From: Actinomadura sp. 6K520
GTDB taxonomy: Bacteria; Actinomycetota; Actinomycetes; Streptosporangiales; Streptosporangiaceae
DNA: 34,027 bases
Direction: 5' to 3'
NCBI RefSeq assembly: GCF_004349245.1
Contig: NZ_SMLC01000077.1
Span: forward strand, 1-34,027
The number at the start of each line of letters is the position of its first letter. Within the stretch, counting starts at the first letter, position 1. The notes beneath the pieces are model-generated. The model searched no databases. It was not told the origin of the DNA and saw nothing but the letters and a program-made list of their open reading frames with translations. Both the position numbers and the translations under genes were made by a program. This document shows, piece by piece, positions 1 through 6,690 of the stretch.

Positions 1-44
1 CGCCCGTCTCCCGCCCGTCTCCCGCCCGTCTCGCTCCCGTCAGC
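1..44. repeat. 11-bp tandem repeat at the 3' end of the SpoIIE phosphatase gene
   Basis: Three near-identical copies of CGCCCGTCTCC (1-11, 12-22, 23-33) are followed by a diverged fourth unit (34-44) that contains the complement of the TGA stop codon of the minus-strand gene at 40-42. The array begins at the window edge and may extend beyond it. The 11-bp unit is not a multiple of three. Confidence 0.8.
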
Positions 45-1203
45 CGTCCCGGCCGGCCCAGTCGACGCAGACGATCACCGCGTCGTCGACCGGCTCGCCG
101 CCCTCGTGATGGGCGAGGAAGTGCCGGATCATGGTGCGGGCGGCCTCGGGCGGCTCCTGCAGCCGGGTGTGGCGCAAGGCACGCGCCAGTGCGTGCTCCC
201 CGTACCGCTCACCCGTCGGGGACAGGGCATCGTGCACCCCGTCGCTGACGGCGACCAGCCGGTCCCCCGGCTCGGCGGCGAACTCCTCGGTGACGTACCC
301 GGTGTCGCCGAACATCCCGAGCGGCATCTGCGCGTCGAACCCGATGCGGTCGATGGCGCCGCCGCGCATGCGCAGGGTGATCGGCGAGCCCGCGTCGACC
401 ACCCGGACCAGCCCGGTGGCGAGTTCGAACTCCAGCAGGAGGGTCTCCATGTGCCGCTCGCCGCGGTGCCGCGCGAACAGGGTCTGGTCGGCCAGCGCGG
501 CCTGCTCGGCGATGCCCGCGCCGGACCGCCGCGCGTTGCGCAGCGCGCTGACCGCCAGGCCGGTCAGCGCCGCCGCCTCCGTCCCCGATCCCATGCCGTT
601 GCTGACCGTCAGCGTGAGCCGGTCCTCGGACGCGGACCAGTCGAAGTTGTCGCCCCACACCGCGTAGGCGGGTTCGAGCTGCCCGGCGAAGCGGAACTCG
701 GCGGAGTCGAAGGACGGGGCGGGCAGCAGGTCCCACTGCATCTCGGCCGCGACCGTCAGCCTGCCCCGCCGCCGCAGCCGCCGGAACAGGTCCGTGGCCT
801 GGTTCGCGATCTTCATCGCGCGGGCGGCGACGCGGGCGAACTCCTCCAGCCAGGGCGGGTCGTCGGCCAGGAGGCGGACGCTCAGCACCCCCTGCCGCTC
901 GCCCTGCACGCTCAACGGCAGGTGGAGGAGCCGGCCGCCGTCCGGGTCCGGCGTTTCCCGGACGATCCGCTGGGAGGCGAACGCCCGGCCCGGCGCGGTG
1001 TTGTCGACCGGGAGGTCCTCGCGGCCGGGAAGCGTCCGGACGAGATACGCCTGCCGGTAGTCGATGAGCAGCACCTCGGCGTCGACCCCGTTCGCATGCC
1101 GTTCGACCAGCCTGCTCGCGACGTCGATCAGCTCGTGCGGAGCGGCGGCCCACAGGGCCCGCGCGATCGCCGCGAAATCCGTTTCGGGTGGTTGGTCAGG
1201 CAT
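40..1203 (-). CDS. GAF/SpoIIE-type PP2C serine phosphatase
   Basis: This 387-residue protein is a probable Mg/Mn-dependent serine/threonine phosphatase of the SpoIIE/RsbU group, which in actinomycetes acts on anti-sigma-factor antagonists. Residues 1 to about 150 look like a GAF-type sensor and the rest is the phosphatase domain. Metal-site signatures visible are WGDNFDW, VSDGVHD and a C-terminal DDAVIV. The usual Asp of the D-x-M-G-H-G motif appears as Asn (VSNGMGSG), which could weaken one metal site. An open frame continues upstream to 1407, but the ATG at 1201-1203 is preferred because GCGAGGATC precedes it at good spacing and family similarity begins there. It is divergent from the MarR gene across a 111-bp region carrying a long inverted repeat. 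Two HATPase-type proteins elsewhere in the window are possible partners in a partner-switching network, but none is adjacent. Confidence 0.82.
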   Translation of the reverse strand: MPDQPPETDFAAIARALWAAAPHELIDVASRLVERHANGVDAEVLLIDYRQAYLVRTLPGREDLPVDNTAPGRAFASQRIVRETPDPDGGRLLHLPLSVQGERQGVLSVRLLADDPPWLEEFARVAARAMKIANQATDLFRRLRRRGRLTVAAEMQWDLLPAPSFDSAEFRFAGQLEPAYAVWGDNFDWSASEDRLTLTVSNGMGSGTEAAALTGLAVSALRNARRSGAGIAEQAALADQTLFARHRGERHMETLLLEFELATGLVRVVDAGSPITLRMRGGAIDRIGFDAQMPLGMFGDTGYVTEEFAAEPGDRLVAVSDGVHDALSPTGERYGEHALARALRHTRLQEPPEAARTMIRHFLAHHEGGEPVDDAVIVCVDWAGRDG

Positions 1204-1230
1204 CGGGATCCTCGCCAGGTGGGGGGGTGC

Positions 1231-1293
1231 CGCCGTCCGGGGCATCCGTCCGGCCCCACCGGATGGTGCCCTGCCGGGATGCCCCGGACGGCG
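1231..1293. promoter_or_regulatory. 17-bp perfect inverted repeat between divergent phosphatase and MarR genes
   Basis: The left arm CGCCGTCCGGGGCATCC (1231-1247) is the exact reverse complement of 1277-1293, with a 29-base spacer. It lies between two divergent starts, so it could be a MarR-type operator pair or a cruciform or hairpin in either leader. MarR proteins normally bind shorter palindromes, so the operator role is inference. Confidence 0.55.
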
Positions 1294-1314
1294 TCTTATG
1301 TAACAGTGGACGGC

Positions 1315-1788
1315 ATGGTGGACACGTCGAGTAAGGGGACGGCGGAGTCCTTGGCGGCGCTCGACGACGCCGCCTCGACCCTGATGAGCGTCTGGTCCAG
1401 TGCGCACAACTCCCCTGATGTACCCGTTCCCTCGACCCAGCTACGCGCACTCTTCATCGTGGAGCGCGGCCCGGTCAACATGAGCCGGCTCGCGGAGGAG
1501 CTCGGCGCGCTGGTGTCCTCGGCGAGCCGGCTGTGCGACCGGCTGGAGGCGTCCGGGCTGCTGACCCGCGACCACGGGCGGGACCGCCGCGAGGTCACGG
1601 TGCGGCTCAGCCCCGACGGGGAGGCGCTGCTCGACCGCCTCCGGGTCCGGCGGCGCGAGGATCTGGCCCGGATCCTGGCCTCGATGCCGGCGCCCGCGCG
1701 GGCCGCGCTGCTGTGGGGGCTGGAGGAGTTCCGGCGGGCCGCGTCGAACCCGGACGCCGGCGGCGACTCCATTTCGCTGCCCGCCTGA
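1315..1788 (+). CDS. MarR family transcriptional regulator
   Basis: This 157-residue protein is a MarR-type winged-helix DNA-binding protein. The recognition region reads MSRLAEELG followed by SSASRLCDRLEASGLL. The wing is typical: RDRREVTVRLSPDG. Helical dimerisation segments flank it and the length is normal for the family. MarR proteins usually repress divergent or local genes and release DNA on binding small ligands or after oxidation; no ligand can be named. The ATG at 1315 is chosen, but a GTG at 1306 is in frame. TCTTAT at 1294-1299 would place a leaderless transcript near 1306, so the GTG start is a real alternative. The long open frame upstream to 106 is antisense to the phosphatase gene and is not taken as coding. 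Confidence 0.85.
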   Translation: MVDTSSKGTAESLAALDDAASTLMSVWSSAHNSPDVPVPSTQLRALFIVERGPVNMSRLAEELGALVSSASRLCDRLEASGLLTRDHGRDRREVTVRLSPDGEALLDRLRVRRREDLARILASMPAPARAALLWGLEEFRRAASNPDAGGDSISLPA

Positions 1789-1926
1789 ATTCACGGGAAA
1801 TGGTCCGTTTCGCCAGATGAGTCGGGGCCCTCCAAATTCTCCGGGTTGTTCAGGAAACATAGCCATTCCCGCGGCCGACGCCGCGCAAAACTTCGCCATT
1901 TCCGCTACGCGCTCCGTTCCCGCCGC

Positions 1927-1932
1927 TAATAT
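1927..1932 (+). promoter_or_regulatory. -10 element TAATAT positioned for a leaderless transcript
   Basis: TAATAT at 1927-1932 lies eight bases before the ATG at 1941 of the L,D-transpeptidase gene. No Shine-Dalgarno sequence is present. This spacing is typical of actinobacterial leaderless mRNAs that begin at the start codon. No convincing -35 element is visible. Confidence 0.5.
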
Positions 1933-1940
1933 CGCGGCTC

Positions 1941-2780
1941 ATGGCGACCAATAATCCCCCGCGGCTTTCCCGCCGCGCCGTCACCACCGGGCTCGCCCCG
2001 GCGGTGGCCGCCGCGCTGCTGCTCGGCGGATGCGGCGGCTCGTCACCGGGCACGGCGGCGGCGAAGGAGGGGGGCGCGGCCACCGGCCCGGCGGGTCAAG
2101 TGGAGCGGGGCGGGCGGGCCGGTGCGGCCAAGGTGCCCGAGGCGACCACGTACACCACCGTCCAGGGCGCGCCCGAGGACGCCGCACCCGACGGCGCCAC
2201 CGACGGCCTGGTCGTGCACCCGGCCAAGGCCGTGCCCGTGCTCGACCGCCCGGACGGGCGCCGCATCGCCACCCTGCCCGCCGAGCAACTGGGCGGCCCC
2301 ACGTGGGTCCCCGTGGTGGAGACCTCGGGCAGCTGGCGGCGGGTGCTGCTGCCGAGCCGCCCCAACCGCGCCACCGGCTGGATCTCCGGCACGGGGATCC
2401 GGACCGCGCGCACCCCGTACACGATCCGTGTCGACCTCACCGGGCGGAGGCTCACGCTGCTCAGGTCCATGCGGGAGGTCGGCCGGTGGAAGGTCGCGAT
2501 CGGCGGTCCGCGGACCCCGACGCCCACCGGGCGGACGTTCCTCATGGCCACGCTCACCCGGGACAGGAAGGCCCCGAGCCCGATCGTCCTGCCGCTCGGC
2601 ACCCACTCGGCGACCCTCGACACCTTCGGCGGCGGTCCCGGCACCGTCGCGCTGCACGGCTGGCCCGACGCCTCCGTGTTCGGCAGGGCCGTCACGCACG
2701 GCTGCGTCCGGGTACCGGACGCGGCGCTGAAGGCCCTGTCACGGGTCCCGCTCGGATCCCTGGTGTTCATCAACGGCTGA
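1941..2780 (+). CDS. L,D-transpeptidase (YkuD domain), probable lipoprotein
   Basis: This 279-residue envelope protein is predicted to make 3-3 cross-links in peptidoglycan, or to attach proteins to it. The N-terminus has twin arginines and a hydrophobic run ending in the lipobox LLGGC (Cys at about residue 31), so it is probably lipid-anchored outside the membrane. A low-complexity linker follows to about residue 70, then an SH3-like segment (about 85-150), then the YkuD domain. The catalytic signature is visible as HGW followed by THGCVRVPD near residues 240-265, containing the active Cys and His. Translation probably starts without a leader. The next gene on the same strand also encodes a secreted protein, 48 bp downstream, so the two may be co-transcribed. 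Confidence 0.88.
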   Translation: MATNNPPRLSRRAVTTGLAPAVAAALLLGGCGGSSPGTAAAKEGGAATGPAGQVERGGRAGAAKVPEATTYTTVQGAPEDAAPDGATDGLVVHPAKAVPVLDRPDGRRIATLPAEQLGGPTWVPVVETSGSWRRVLLPSRPNRATGWISGTGIRTARTPYTIRVDLTGRRLTLLRSMREVGRWKVAIGGPRTPTPTGRTFLMATLTRDRKAPSPIVLPLGTHSATLDTFGGGPGTVALHGWPDASVFGRAVTHGCVRVPDAALKALSRVPLGSLVFING

Positions 2781-2828
2781 CCGCCGGCCAGGTACGCCCA
2801 AGATCTCAAGGAAATCGGAGAAACACTC

Positions 2829-3503
2829 ATGCGTTACAGCCATGCCGTCAGGGGCATCGTCGCCGCCGGGCTCGTCACCACCGGCCTCGTCACCGCCCCG
2901 GCGCCCGCCCTGGCCGCCGCCGTCCCGCAGGGCGCCGTCCCGCAGAGCGAGGGTTCCGCGTACGGGCTGACGGCCTCCGGGCCGGTGTCCGTCCCGCCGG
3001 TGCCCGCCGTCTCCTCCACCACGGAAACGGTCCGCAAGAGCCTGCTGCGCGAGGAGAGCACCGACCTCGTCAAGGCGTCCGCGCTGGACGTCAGCGCGTC
3101 CGCGGCCCGCGCCCGCTCGACCGTCGCGAAGGCCGCGGTCCCGGCCGCGGACCTCATGGCCGACGCGGTCACCGCGAAGTGCCACGGCGGCAGGGGCGGG
3201 GCCCACCTCGCCCGCGCCGTCATCGCGGGCAAGCGCCTCGACGCCTCCCCGCCGCCCAACACCACGATCCCGGTCGACGTGGAGGGCCTCGGGCGCACCT
3301 CGCTGACCCTCAACAAGCAGGAGCGGATGGCCGACGGCCGCCTCGCCGTGACCGCGATGGAGCTGCGGCTGCCGCTGCCGGGCAAGCCCGCGACCGTCCG
3401 GATCGCGTCCGCGACCTGCGGCAAGCCGTCCGGCCCGGCCGAGAGGCCGTCCGACGCGCCCGCGCCGACCCCGGTCGAGCACGACCTGCCCGTCACCGGC
3501 TGA
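2829..3503 (+). CDS. Secreted choice-of-anchor P family protein ending in LPVTG
   Basis: This is a 224-residue exported protein. Residues 1 to about 31 form a signal peptide ending in ALAA. A serine/alanine-rich stretch follows. The core from about residue 110 has the choice-of-anchor P pattern: two cysteines (AKCHGG and SATCGK), repeated short beta-strand signatures and an LNKQ segment. Members of this family end in different surface anchors. This one stops exactly at LPVTG, a sortase-type pentapeptide, without the hydrophobic helix and basic tail that normally follow. The next 90 bases do not encode such a tail in any frame I inspected. GGAG lies about ten bases before the ATG. The stop codon lies inside a 14-bp tandem repeat. 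Function beyond surface localisation is unknown. Confidence 0.75.
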   Translation: MRYSHAVRGIVAAGLVTTGLVTAPAPALAAAVPQGAVPQSEGSAYGLTASGPVSVPPVPAVSSTTETVRKSLLREESTDLVKASALDVSASAARARSTVAKAAVPAADLMADAVTAKCHGGRGGAHLARAVIAGKRLDASPPPNTTIPVDVEGLGRTSLTLNKQERMADGRLAVTAMELRLPLPGKPATVRIASATCGKPSGPAERPSDAPAPTPVEHDLPVTG

Positions 3504-3544
3504 CCGGCACCGGCCGACCGGCAACGGCCCGCACCGGCCGACCC
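3494..3544. repeat. 14-bp tandem repeat spanning the stop codon of the choice-of-anchor P gene
   Basis: CACCGGCTGACCGG (3494-3507) contains the TGA stop. It is followed by CACCGGCCGACCGG (3508-3521), a degenerate copy (3522-3531) and CACCGGCCGACCC (3532-3544). In later copies the TGA has become CGA. Confidence 0.75.
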
Positions 3545-3558
3545 GCATCCCGGCAGCA

Positions 3559-3588
3559 CGGCCCGGCGGGAACCCTCCCGCCGGGCCG
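3559..3588. terminator. Bidirectional hairpin terminator between convergent genes
   Basis: A 13-bp perfect stem (CGGCCCGGCGGGA at 3559-3571 with its complement at 3576-3588) has a 4-base loop. It lies between the stop of the plus-strand gene at 3503 and the stop of the minus-strand gene at 3595. There is no U-tract, as is usual in GC-rich actinomycetes. Confidence 0.75.
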
Positions 3589-3594
3589 GCGCCG

Positions 3595-4032
3595 TCAGAC
3601 CGCCAGCGACTTCTCGAAATGCACGATCGCGCCCTCCCGGTGCACGCGATCGGCGATGTGCAGTTCCTCCGTGAACGCCCGCATCAACTGGAGCCCCCGT
3701 CCGTGCTCGGCCAGCGGCGGAGCCTGCTCGCTCCCCCAGTCGGCTCCGCCGCCGGCCACGTCGAAACCCATTACCGGGGCACCGTCGGCCGCGCCCCCGT
3801 CGATGACCTCGACGACGCATCGCGTCCCGTCCATCCGCGCACGGACCTCGTATTCTTTCGCGTTGGCCGCGTGCTGGATGACATTCGCGCACGCCTCACC
3901 CAAGGCGAGCGCGATATCGGCACGGATCTCCGAGGCGACCCCGAGCCCGCGCAGCGAGGCATCGAGCGTGTGCCGCACAATCGGAGCGCTCTCGGCGTTC
4001 CTCGGCAGGGTCATTTCGAGAACGACCTCCAT
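3595..4032 (-). CDS. Anti-sigma regulatory factor-like ATP-binding protein (RsbW/HATPase_c_2)
   Basis: This 145-residue small cytoplasmic GHKL-fold kinase-like protein resembles RsbW/SpoIIAB, the group that binds a sigma factor or phosphorylates an anti-sigma antagonist. Bergerat-fold motifs are visible: N box EACANVIQHA near residue 47, G1 box VIDGGAA near 76, and G2 box HGRGLQLM near 110. The N-terminal strand (VLEMTLPRNAES) and full length match the family. It is a single gene here; no sigma factor or STAS antagonist is adjacent, so its partner is unknown. The SpoIIE-type phosphatase at 40-1203 could belong to the same network, which is inference. Convergent with the secreted-protein gene across a strong hairpin. 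Confidence 0.85.
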   Translation of the reverse strand: MEVVLEMTLPRNAESAPIVRHTLDASLRGLGVASEIRADIALALGEACANVIQHAANAKEYEVRARMDGTRCVVEVIDGGAADGAPVMGFDVAGGGADWGSEQAPPLAEHGRGLQLMRAFTEELHIADRVHREGAIVHFEKSLAV

Positions 4033-4152
4033 GCCATTCGCCTCCGTTCCCTCTAGCAGCCAGATTTCCCGCTGATCTCCTGCGGAAACTCAAGCCACCA
4101 GAAAAACGAGGGTCACAGCTTCTTTTCCCGCGGTCGACTTCGGCGTCGGGAG

Positions 4153-4530
4153 CTAGTCGTCGACCCGCCCGGCGAGGCGCCGCGCCGCCTCCACCTGCTC
4201 CTCGTCCAACCCCTGGTAATCGCTGCGCTCGTGCTGCGACGCCTGGTCGTCGATCCACCTCCCGTGGGCCTCCCACGCGGCCTGCTTGCTGACCCCGAGC
4301 GCGGCGCCGATCTGCGCCCACGACGCCCCGGACGACCGCGCCGACCGCACCGCGAGCTGCCGCCCGTACACCGCCTTCCGCGCGATCACCTCCCCGAGCG
4401 CGAGCATCTCCAGCACCTCCTCCCGCCGGAGCGGCGCGTCCCCGACCGCGTCCCGCAGCCACAGCTCGTCGTACCGGCTCGCCGCCGTCGTCAGCGTGAC
4501 GCCCTTCTCGATTCCCTCTGGAGTGACCAT
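4153..4530 (-). CDS. Small helix-turn-helix domain protein
   Basis: This is a 125-residue protein of unknown role. Residues about 65-85 form a clear helix-turn-helix of the sigma-70 region 4/AsnC style (SWAQIGAALGVSKQAAWEA), preceded by a helical region and followed by an acidic, charged C-terminus (QHERSDYQGLDEEQVEAARRL). Similar small HTH proteins are common in actinomycetes and lack an assigned function. The ATG at 4528-4530 is chosen: a G-rich stretch precedes it, and the longer frame to 4566 would run through tandem repeats and has no ribosome-binding site. It follows the RsbW-like gene in neither sequence nor obvious function; 120 bp separate them. Confidence 0.7.
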   Translation of the reverse strand: MVTPEGIEKGVTLTTAASRYDELWLRDAVGDAPLRREEVLEMLALGEVIARKAVYGRQLAVRSARSSGASWAQIGAALGVSKQAAWEAHGRWIDDQASQHERSDYQGLDEEQVEAARRLAGRVDD

Positions 4531-4544
4531 GCCCCCAGCATCAC

Positions 4545-4592
4545 CGTCAAGACCGCCTGACGTCAAGACCGCCTGACGCCAAACCCGCCTGA
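4545..4592. repeat. Three 16-bp tandem repeats upstream of the small HTH gene
   Basis: CGTCAAGACCGCCTGA occurs perfectly at 4545-4560 and 4561-4576, with a third copy at 4577-4592 carrying three mismatches. The array ends 15 bp before the start codon of the minus-strand HTH gene, so it lies in its leader or promoter. Confidence 0.8.
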
Positions 4593-4647
4593 CGTCCGGC
4601 CGCTCCCGAATCCGGTCGGCGGGTGCGCACGGGCCGCGGAGGGCGTG

Positions 4648-5289
4648 TCAGCCGCCGCCGGTCAGGTCGGCGGCGATGTCGCGGTCGCCGTAGCCCTCGG
4701 GGGCCGCGACCTCGACGACCGGCTCGGGGCGGTCGTCGAACTCCACCCGCAGCGCCCGCGACATCGTCGCGTGCATCTCGTACATGCAGGTGATGTAGGT
4801 GAGCTGGAGGATCTCCTTGTCGGAGAGGTGCCTCTTGAGAATGTCGAAGATCCCGTCGGCCACGCGGCCGCCGTCCAGGACGAGGCCGTCGGTGTAGGCG
4901 AGGACGGCGCGCTCCAGCGGCGAGTAGCAGTCGGCGGTCTGCCACTGCGGGATCGCCTGGATCTTCTCCTCGGGCATGCCGAGCGCCCGCATCTGCTTGC
5001 AGTGCTGCGAGAAGACGAACTGGCTGCCGCGCGCCCACCCGGCCCGGCACTGGCCGAGCTCGCGGAGGACGGGGTCGAGGTCGGCGCTGCGGTAGAGCTG
5101 GAACCCCTTGACCGCGTGGCGGAACACGTCCGGGGACTGGGCGAAGACCGTCCACCAGTCGCCGGGCGAGCCGGTGGCGGTGCCGTGGTCGACGGCCGGG
5201 TCGCGGTCCGGCGCGAACAGGTGGTCGTAGAAGAAGAGGATCAGCTCGTCGGTGACCTCGGCGCGGGGCACTTCACGCAGTCGCGGCAT
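4648..5289 (-). CDS. Carboxymuconolactone decarboxylase (AhpD-like) family protein
   Basis: This 213-residue all-helical protein belongs to the CMD/AhpD family. The core runs from about residue 85 to 175, with the family signature FVFSQHCKQMRALG and the helix QLTYITCMYEMHATM. True AhpD enzymes use a CxxC pair plus His; here only one Cys is present at that position (SQHC), so peroxidase activity is doubtful and a decarboxylase or other catabolic role is more likely. The substrate is unknown. The gene overlaps the upstream VOC gene by 17 bp, so the two are surely co-transcribed. Together with the divergent TetR regulator they look like a ring-cleavage or xenobiotic catabolic unit. AAGGA precedes the ATG. 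Confidence 0.78.
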   Translation of the reverse strand: MPRLREVPRAEVTDELILFFYDHLFAPDRDPAVDHGTATGSPGDWWTVFAQSPDVFRHAVKGFQLYRSADLDPVLRELGQCRAGWARGSQFVFSQHCKQMRALGMPEEKIQAIPQWQTADCYSPLERAVLAYTDGLVLDGGRVADGIFDILKRHLSDKEILQLTYITCMYEMHATMSRALRVEFDDRPEPVVEVAAPEGYGDRDIAADLTGGG

Positions 5290-5854
5290 GCTCGTCCTTC
5301 GGGGTGGTGCGGTCGGCGGCGGTCTTGGGTTCGTGGGAGACGTCGGACTCGTCGAACGTCCGCGTCCAGCAGGCGAATTCGAGGAGGATCCCGTCCGGGT
5401 CCTGGAAGTAGAAGGAGCGGACGAACACGCCGTCGTTCACGTCCGGGGAAAGGCCCATCGGGCTGTCGTCGTGGTTCAGGATCGGGCTGACGGTGACGCC
5501 CTTCTCCTTGAGCCGCCGCCGGTAGTCCTCGAACTTCTCGACGGGGACGTGGAACGCCACGTGGTTCATCGAGCCGACCGCGCTCAGCAGCTCGCCCTGC
5601 TCGGGACGGCCGGCGGGCGCGGAGATGCCGGGGACGGGGTCCGGCGCGTCCGGGAACCAGAAGAACGCCAGGCAGTCGCCGCCGCCGCAGTCGAAGAAGA
5701 AGTGCTGGCCCATGCCGGCCGGCAGGTCCAGCGTCTTGACGAGCGGCATCCCGAGGACGCCGGAGTAGAAGTCGATGGTGCGCTTCATGTCGGACGACAC
5801 GAGCGCCAGATGGTTGATGCCACCGAGCTCGAACTCGGTGTTGCCGCCGGTCAT
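5273..5854 (-). CDS. VOC family protein (glyoxalase/extradiol dioxygenase-like)
   Basis: This 193-residue metalloprotein has two beta-alpha-beta-beta-beta modules. Expected metal ligands are visible: His in GINHLALV (about residue 14), His in MNHVAFHV (about 97) and Glu in ILLEFACW (near 163), in the arrangement of extradiol ring-cleaving dioxygenases and glyoxalases. The motif FYFQDPDGILLEF is typical of the C-terminal module. The substrate is not readable from sequence; an aromatic or steroid-like compound is a reasonable guess given the CMD-family partner and the CoA-type phosphotransferase across the promoter. GAGGAGG lies just before the ATG. First gene of a two-gene operon, divergent from the TetR gene. 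Confidence 0.82.
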   Translation of the reverse strand: MTGGNTEFELGGINHLALVSSDMKRTIDFYSGVLGMPLVKTLDLPAGMGQHFFFDCGGGDCLAFFWFPDAPDPVPGISAPAGRPEQGELLSAVGSMNHVAFHVPVEKFEDYRRRLKEKGVTVSPILNHDDSPMGLSPDVNDGVFVRSFYFQDPDGILLEFACWTRTFDESDVSHEPKTAADRTTPKDEHAATA

Positions 5855-5905
5855 GAGACCTCCTCACCGCGGGAGCGAAGTCGCGCCCCGGCGGCCGCCT
5901 CCCGC

Positions 5906-5930
5906 AGTTGACTTGACAGTCATATCAACT
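5906..5930. promoter_or_regulatory. 25-bp interrupted palindrome, likely TetR operator
   Basis: The site reads AGTTGA-ct-TGAC-A-GTCA-ta-TCAACT, with ten of twelve base pairs matching around position 5918. It sits in the divergent region between the VOC and TetR genes and overlaps a TTGACA hexamer at 5913-5918. Size and symmetry fit a TetR-dimer site. The assignment is inference from position. Confidence 0.7.
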
Positions 5931-5997
5931 TTTCCGATGCTCGGATACTGTTCCCCCGGACATCCGATTGTCAAGACCGGCGGAAGGGACCACGGCC

Positions 5998-6621
5998 ATG
6001 AGCAGCGGCGACGCCCCGGGCGGGCAGCAGGCACCGCGCACCGAGCGCGGCGCCCGCACCAGGGAGCGCCTCCTCGCCGCCGCGCGGGAGGTGTTCGAGG
6101 AGCGCGGGTTCCTGGAGACCCGCGTCGCGCACATCACCCGGCACGCCGGCGTCGCCTACGGCTCCTTCTACACCTACTTCCCGTCCAAGGAGGCGGTGTT
6201 CCTGGAGGTCGCCGACCGGCTCTTCGCGGACATGACCGAGCACGCCCTCGAACCGGCGGCCGGGCCGTCCCCCGCCGACCGCGTCCGCCGCGCCAACCGC
6301 GCCTACTACGCGGGCTACCTGCGCAACGCGAAGATGATGGCGATCATCGAGCAGGTCGCGACGTTCAACGGCGAGTTCCAGGAGCTGCGGCGCAAGCACC
6401 GGGCCGCCTCGGCGGCGCGGTCGGCGAAGGCGATCGAGCACTGGCAGCGGGCGGGCCTCGTGCCGTCCGACCTCGACCCCGAACTGGCGGCCGGCGCGCT
6501 CGCCACGATGGTCGACCACTCGCTGTACCTGTGGCTCGTCCAGGGGGACGACGCGGATGCCGAACGCCTCCTCGATACCCTCGACGCCCTCACCGTCCGA
6601 GCCCTCGGCCTGCCGACCTGA
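5998..6621 (+). CDS. TetR family transcriptional regulator
   Basis: This is a 207-residue TetR repressor. The N-terminal HTH is clear: RERLLAAAREVFEERG, then AHITRHAGVAYGSFYTYFPSKEAVF at about residues 20-70. The helical C-terminal domain probably binds a small ligand, perhaps an acyl-CoA or aromatic intermediate given the neighbours. The ATG at 5998 is chosen because GGAAGGGA lies nine bases upstream; a TTG at 5968 is in frame but has no site. It is divergent from the VOC/CMD operon across a 25-bp palindrome and is followed closely by the phosphotransferase gene, so it probably represses both directions and itself. Confidence 0.88.
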   Translation: MSSGDAPGGQQAPRTERGARTRERLLAAAREVFEERGFLETRVAHITRHAGVAYGSFYTYFPSKEAVFLEVADRLFADMTEHALEPAAGPSPADRVRRANRAYYAGYLRNAKMMAIIEQVATFNGEFQELRRKHRAASAARSAKAIEHWQRAGLVPSDLDPELAAGALATMVDHSLYLWLVQGDDADAERLLDTLDALTVRALGLPT

Positions 6622-6630
6622 AGGAGACCC

Positions 6631-6690
6631 GTGGAAGCCGTCGCCCCCTCCCCCGCGCCGCTCGCCGCCCAGCGCAGGGCCGGCGCATGA
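6631..6690 (+). CDS. 19-codon mini-ORF translationally coupled to the phosphotransferase
   Basis: GTG at 6631 is preceded by AAGGAG (6621-6626) and opens a 19-codon frame rich in Pro and Ala that ends in TGA at 6688-6690. Its stop overlaps the phosphotransferase start as ATGA. The phosphotransferase ATG itself has a poor Shine-Dalgarno, so the mini-ORF may deliver ribosomes to it. It may alternatively be the remnant of a deleted gene. The peptide has no recognisable motif. Confidence 0.45.
   Translation: MEAVAPSPAPLAAQRRAGA

Noticed and set aside
106..1314. N-terminal extension of the MarR frame
   Set aside because: It lies antisense to the phosphatase gene and has Arg/Pro-rich shadow sequence. 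The MarR fold starts only after 1315.
2030..4075. A 681-codon plus-strand frame over the transpeptidase, secreted-protein and RsbW-like genes
   Set aside because: It is an off-frame shadow rich in Arg, Pro and Gly, and it runs through a strong terminator and antisense to a clear HATPase gene.
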